A stretch of 24,855 nt of DNA from CAZZEX01 sp964653285. GTDB lineage: Bacteria > Chloroflexota > Anaerolineae > B4-G1. The position numbers and the translations under genes were made by a program. The stretch covers positions 1 to 24,855 of the forward strand of contig CAZZEX010000073.1 in assembly GCA_964653285.1 (NCBI GenBank). The letters run 5' to 3'. The notes below the pieces were generated by a model. The model made no database searches, was not told where the DNA came from, and saw only the letters and a list, made by a program, of their open reading frames with translations. This document shows, one piece after another, positions 21,920 through 24,855 of the stretch (position 1 is its first letter; every line of letters starts with the position of its first letter).

Positions 21920-22792
21920 TCATCCCTCCGCCAGGAACTCCAACGTCAGTCGCAGCACTTCCTGCGGCTTCTGCCACTCCAGGTCGTGGATGCCGCTCTC
22001 AACTTCGACGATGCAGGCAGTGGGCACCTCGGCCCTCAGGAACTCCAGCGTGGGCCGGATGTGCTCGCGGTAGGGCGAATGGCTGCCGGTCAACAGCAAG
22101 ACGGGGGCGCAGATGCGGCGCGCATCGGGGCGCAGGTCTACGTCCGGCCGCTCAAAGAGGCTGCGCTTGATCCCACCCCAGCCGGGACGGTTGGCGTAGC
22201 GTACCTCAGAGGCGACGTAGGCCAGCCAGTCCCGCCGCTCCTGCTCGCTCATCTCGTCCCACCAGGGGCCGGCGATGTGGCGGGCGAAGCGGGTGTTGAA
22301 CAGGCCCAAGCGCACCACGGCGAAGAACAAGTCGCCGATGACGGGGGCGCTGACGGCCCACGATTGCAGACGGCTCCAGCCAGGGAGTCCCATGTCCACG
22401 CTAATGAAGCCTTCTATGGCGACCACCTTGCCCGTCCGCTCTGGGTAGCGTCCGGCGAAGTTAAGGACGACAGTGCCGCCGTAGGAGACGCCCATCAGGT
22501 GTGTGCGTCCGATGTTCAGTGCGTCCAGGAACACGGCGATGACGTCGGACTGCTCCTGAGGGGTGTAATCGAAGCCACGGGCGGGTTTATCGGAGTCACC
22601 CGTGCCCACGTAGTCCAGCGCCAGCACGCGGTAATGCGCCGCCAGGCCGGGCGCCACCCGCTGCCAGTTGCGATAGGTGGTGAAGGAGGGAGGTACGAGC
22701 AGCAAGGGGTCTCCCCGGCCATCCTCGACGTAGTGGAGGCGGAAGCCGGCCGCGTTCACGTAACGGCCGGTGCCGAAGGGAGTATCAGTCAT
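21920..22792 (-). CDS. Alpha/beta-hydrolase fold protein
   Basis: Protein of 290 residues from ATG 22792, with GGAGGTG five bases upstream. The fold is clear: LLLVPPSFTTYRNW near the oxyanion hole, RVLALDYVGTGDSDKP (55-70), nucleophile elbow GVSYGG with S103, and catalytic His H269 in GIHDLEWQKP. The usual acid after beta-strand 7 is not obvious in VLLLTGSHSPYREH (231-244), so the triad's third member is uncertain. The cap region (135-220) is helical. Substrate unknown; such enzymes cleave esters, haloalkanes or lactones. It stands between the kinase and regulator genes of a two-component pair. The frame continues upstream to 23038 through a repeat into a four-helix-bundle fragment, but that fusion is probably not the native product. 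Confidence 0.88.
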   Translation of the reverse strand: MTDTPFGTGRYVNAAGFRLHYVEDGRGDPLLLVPPSFTTYRNWQRVAPGLAAHYRVLALDYVGTGDSDKPARGFDYTPQEQSDVIAVFLDALNIGRTHLMGVSYGGTVVLNFAGRYPERTGKVVAIEGFISVDMGLPGWSRLQSWAVSAPVIGDLFFAVVRLGLFNTRFARHIAGPWWDEMSEQERRDWLAYVASEVRYANRPGWGGIKRSLFERPDVDLRPDARRICAPVLLLTGSHSPYREHIRPTLEFLRAEVPTACIVEVESGIHDLEWQKPQEVLRLTLEFLAEG

Positions 22793-22806
22793 TATCCACC
22801 TCCGCG

Positions 22807-22853
22807 GTGGAGTATGGGGGTGTGGGAGTGTGGGGGGCGTAGGGGGTAGCAGG
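22807..22853. repeat. G-rich repeat, copy B
   Basis: G-rich on the plus strand. It contains GGGGGTGTGGGAG at 22816-22828, the exact reverse complement of 23047-23059 in copy C. It joins the truncated four-helix-bundle gene to the hydrolase leader and encodes a proline-rich linker in the fused frame. Confidence 0.6.
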
Positions 22854-23038
22854 TAGCGACGCTTTCGCCACGCCTCCGCTATGTTAGCGCAGACTGACCG
22901 GGATGAGCGGCGAATCTGGTCGGTGAGTGAATACCGTTCCTCCTTCGGCCATCGCTTCGACAACCTATAGACGCGCGTCGCCGCCGCAAACGCCTGTTGA
23001 TACACGCGCAACTCCTTAAAGTGCCTCACCAATGCCAT
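22853..23038 (-). pseudogene. Four-helix-bundle (23S rRNA IVS / bAvd-like) protein, 3'-truncated
   Basis: The first 62 residues from ATG 23038 match the start of the four-helix-bundle family once called S23 or 23S rRNA intervening-sequence proteins: FKELRVYQQAFAAATRVYRL, YSLTDQIRRSSRSVCANIAEAW and RKRRY. Complete members are about 115-130 residues; this one stops at the point where the second half should begin and runs into G-rich repeat copy B. Only about two of the four helices remain, so the pentamer seen in the family cannot form normally. It is flanked by inverted copies of the repeat. The frame continues into the hydrolase without a stop, which is probably chance. Confidence 0.75.
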
Positions 23039-23043
23039 CTAGA

Positions 23044-23066
23044 CACCTCCCACACCCCCACACTCT
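23044..23066. repeat. C-rich repeat, copy C
   Basis: CTCCCACACCCCC (23047-23059) is the exact inverse of part of copy B. Its edge includes the stop codon of the LytS-like kinase (TAA, 23066-23068 on the minus strand). Confidence 0.6.
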
Positions 23067-24109
23067 TACACCGGTATGCGCACCGTGACGACAGTGCCCT
23101 GCGGCTCATTGGCTGTGCTCTCCAGCGCATACCCCTCCCCGTAGGTCTTGCGCAGCCGCTCGTCCACGTTGCGCAGGCCGAGGCCCCCCTCCCCGGCCCT
23201 CCCCCCGTGGGGAGGAGGGTGCAAGCCCGGCCCCTGGTCGGCGATGACGATCAGCACCTCGTTGCCGTGGGGTCGAACGCGGATAGTCAGGTCCACGCTG
23301 CCGTCGGCCCCCTGGCCGTGCCGGACCGCGTTCTCCACCAGTGGCTGGAGAATCAGGCCGGGCACAGGCACGGATAGCGCCTCCGGGGCGACCTCGCGGG
23401 TGAGACGCAGCCGCTCGCCAAAGCGGGCCTGCTCGATCTCCAGATAGTCGTCTACGAAGGCCAGTTCCTCCTGCAGCGGCACCAGCCCCCGCTCCGTGCC
23501 GGTCAGCACGTAACGGAACATCTCGGCCAGCCGTTCGACCGTCGCCTCGGCCTGCGCAGGGTCGGCATGGACCAGTTCAGCGATGGTATTGAGCGTGTTG
23601 AAGAGAAAGTGGGGGTTGATCTGTGCCTTGAGCGCCTTCAGTTCCGCCTGGGCCGCCAGCGCCCGCAGTCGCCCTTCCAGCAGCTCCCTTTCCTTCAACT
23701 CGCGGTAGAAGCGCAGCGCGTAGCCGGCCGAGTGGATGACCAGGAACCCGACGAAGATCATCCACGCGACGATCCAGGCTGTGGAGGCTTCAACGACGAA
23801 GCCGAAAATGCGGCTGCAGGCAAACAGGGCCAGCAACGCGCCCAGGATATGTTCGAACAGCGAGAAGGTGATCTCCAGGCCCAACTGCCAGTCACGGGGC
23901 AGGCTCTCCAGCCGGGGGTGCAGGAATGCCTGATCCAACTCGTAGAGGGCGGAGATTGCACCGCTGATGGCCAGACCGGTGATAACCGAAGCCCGGTAGT
24001 CCCCGGTCGCGTAACCGACGCCCGCGCCGAATGGGATGGCTGGCAGAACAATTTCCAACGAATTGCGCAGGATGGCGCGCCCGCGCCCGCTTGCTTGCCG
24101 CTTTGTCAT
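23066..24109 (-). CDS. LytS-like membrane sensor histidine kinase (His_kinase/HATPase)
   Basis: Protein of 347 residues from ATG 24109; longer in-frame starts to 24259 lack kinase-family character. About four membrane helices lie in residues 12-135. A short coiled linker follows, then the LytS-type H box LKAQINPHFLFNTLNTIAE with H167, and an HATPase domain with QPLVENAVRHG (N260), DQGPG (291-295) and GGLGLRNVDERL. It should phosphorylate the LytTR regulator at 21070-21855. The ATP lid carries an extra HPPPHGGRAGEGG stretch encoded by a C/G-rich palindrome (23198-23215), which is unusual. The kinase and regulator genes are separated by a hydrolase and a broken gene, although such pairs usually touch. 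Confidence 0.92.
   Translation of the reverse strand: MTKRQASGRGRAILRNSLEIVLPAIPFGAGVGYATGDYRASVITGLAISGAISALYELDQAFLHPRLESLPRDWQLGLEITFSLFEHILGALLALFACSRIFGFVVEASTAWIVAWMIFVGFLVIHSAGYALRFYRELKERELLEGRLRALAAQAELKALKAQINPHFLFNTLNTIAELVHADPAQAEATVERLAEMFRYVLTGTERGLVPLQEELAFVDDYLEIEQARFGERLRLTREVAPEALSVPVPGLILQPLVENAVRHGQGADGSVDLTIRVRPHGNEVLIVIADQGPGLHPPPHGGRAGEGGLGLRNVDERLRKTYGEGYALESTANEPQGTVVTVRIPV
23198..23215. repeat. Hairpin repeat within the kinase ATP-lid codons
   Basis: CCTCCCC (23198-23204) pairs with GGGGAGG (23209-23215) around CCGT, within a C-rich stretch 23183-23222. It encodes the Pro/Gly/His-rich lid insertion of the LytS-like kinase. Confidence 0.5.
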
Positions 24110-24218
24110 CGCCCATCGTCTCCTAGCTTTGCAAAGCCGCTCGTGGACGGTTTTGGTGAACGAAGTGAGCCGCGAAGCCCGTGTTATGCCGTGTGACACA
24201 GGCGGTCGCATTTTATAC

Positions 24219-24855
24219 CTAATAGCACAAACAATCAATACTGTACAAAAGCCCATCAACTACGTTGTGCATCAGAATAGGACCGGCTAAGCTCTTGGTT
24301 TCTTGGTAGATGTAACTCGAACAAAGACCATATAGCGTGGCAAAAACAAGATGTGGAACAAGGGAAAGCCAAGAACCGCCGAAAAAGATATGAGGACCAA
24401 AGTGTCCCACTCCAAATATAACCGCTGTAATCACTGTGCCAATATGAAAATCCCATTTGAGTATGCTAACGCTTCCCTTCAGTTCGTTCATTAGATGTGT
24501 CTGTACCAATCCTCTGGTTATGGTCTCTTCAAATATGCCGACAAAAATCCACTGGAAAGACATCATTCCCAGCACATTGACTAAAGTAAGGGGATACGGA
24601 TATGCAGGTTGAATTGAGTCCCCCGCTATTACTTCGGGAAGATGATCAAGTAGCCCGCCGGTCAAACCCAGCATTACTCCTGAGGCTATGCTGACCTTGA
24701 GTTTCAGGTTTCGTCTTGCCAGAGCAAAGCCGTATTCTCCAAGTCTGCCTTGAGAAACCCGCCCGATGATGATTATGCCTATTGCAAATGCTACTGAGTC
24801 ACCTAACCTGGACAAGCCAGAACCAAGAGGGTTTTGACTTGTGCTAAACAAGGTA
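24219..24855 (-). CDS. CPBP-family intramembrane glutamic protease (5' end may lie outside)
   Basis: At least 210 residues of a multi-helix membrane protein. It carries the CPBP (Abi/Rce1) motifs in order: FEETITRGL (EExxxR), FGVGHFG (FxxxH) and HNVVDGLLY near the C terminus. In the family the Glu and His residues form the active site that cleaves prenylated or small membrane proteins; many bacterial members protect against bacteriocins. The frame is open to the window edge and the first in-window start is a TTG at 24851, so the true start may be beyond. Base composition is clearly more A+T rich than the rest of the minus-strand block, which suggests transfer. It ends 109 bases before the kinase start. 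Confidence 0.82.
   Translation of the reverse strand, partial: TLFSTSQNPLGSGLSRLGDSVAFAIGIIIIGRVSQGRLGEYGFALARRNLKLKVSIASGVMLGLTGGLLDHLPEVIAGDSIQPAYPYPLTLVNVLGMMSFQWIFVGIFEETITRGLVQTHLMNELKGSVSILKWDFHIGTVITAVIFGVGHFGPHIFFGGSWLSLVPHLVFATLYGLCSSYIYQETKSLAGPILMHNVVDGLLYSIDCLCY

Noticed and set aside
21611..22849. 412-codon plus-strand frame
   Set aside because: Antisense to the LytTR regulator and the hydrolase; low-complexity composition and no start signal.
21920..23038. A 372-residue fusion of a four-helix bundle and a hydrolase as one real protein
   Set aside because: The hydrolase has its own ATG with a strong ribosome site, and the linker is encoded by a G-rich repeat, so the continuous frame is probably chance.
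1..24855. CRISPR array, tRNA or rRNA genes
   Set aside because: No regularly spaced direct repeats, no cloverleaf with tRNA-type conserved bases and no rRNA-like stretch was seen; the cloverleaf-like fold at 632-684 lacks tRNA features.

Overview
The window is GC-rich, gene-dense bacterial chromosome. It has tightly coupled operons (ATGA/GTGA overlaps), many conserved genes of unknown function, a SWIM zinc-finger operon, an rSAM/UDG-linked repair gene and many small palindromic repeats. This looks most like a Chloroflexota (Anaerolineae-type) genome. That placement is inferred from gene content and style; no rRNA or single marker gene here proves it.

Layout. (1) 1-1722: the 3' end of moeA, a remnant of a REP-associated Y1 transposase with REP-like palindromes, and an EamA transporter whose 5' end is made of repeat sequence. 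(2) 1807-8059: a PhoB-type response regulator and a HAMP/HisKA sensor kinase, probably once adjacent. They are now separated by a lower-GC type II restriction-modification cassette: a PD-(D/E)xK nuclease convergent with an XRE regulator and two DNA methyltransferases. (3) 8064-10532: an operon of a radical SAM repair protein, a DUF6504 protein and an AlkZ-like protein. Its consensus sigma-70 promoter has a LexA-like palindrome in the spacer, so it is probably an SOS operon. (4) 10782-16341: a co-directional cluster of a short leader ORF and six proteins, including a SWIM protein and a zinc-ribbon protein. The zinc-ribbon gene carries an in-frame insertion of a multi-hairpin repeat. (5) 16391-18627: a possible reverse-strand hypothetical gene, an AbrB/PIN toxin-antitoxin pair, a 5'-truncated second AlkZ-like copy sharing a 170-bp identical tract with the first, and a decayed patatin. 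(6) 18672-24855, all minus strand: a CPBP protease (partial), a LytS-type kinase, a four-helix-bundle gene fragment, an alpha/beta hydrolase, a LytTR response regulator and an ABC-2 exporter (ATPase and permease).

How the genes fit together. The LytS/LytTR pair probably senses envelope or peptide stress and controls the ABC exporter just downstream. The PhoB/HK pair is a second signalling system. The SOS-type operon and AlkZ-like proteins point to repair of damaged DNA bases. The R-M and AbrB/PIN modules are accessory genes. Much of the window has been reshaped by small repeats that sit inside genes or at their starts, truncating or extending proteins without breaking the frame. The best candidates for something undescribed are the SWIM/zinc-ribbon cluster and the SOS-type rSAM-DUF6504-AlkZ operon.
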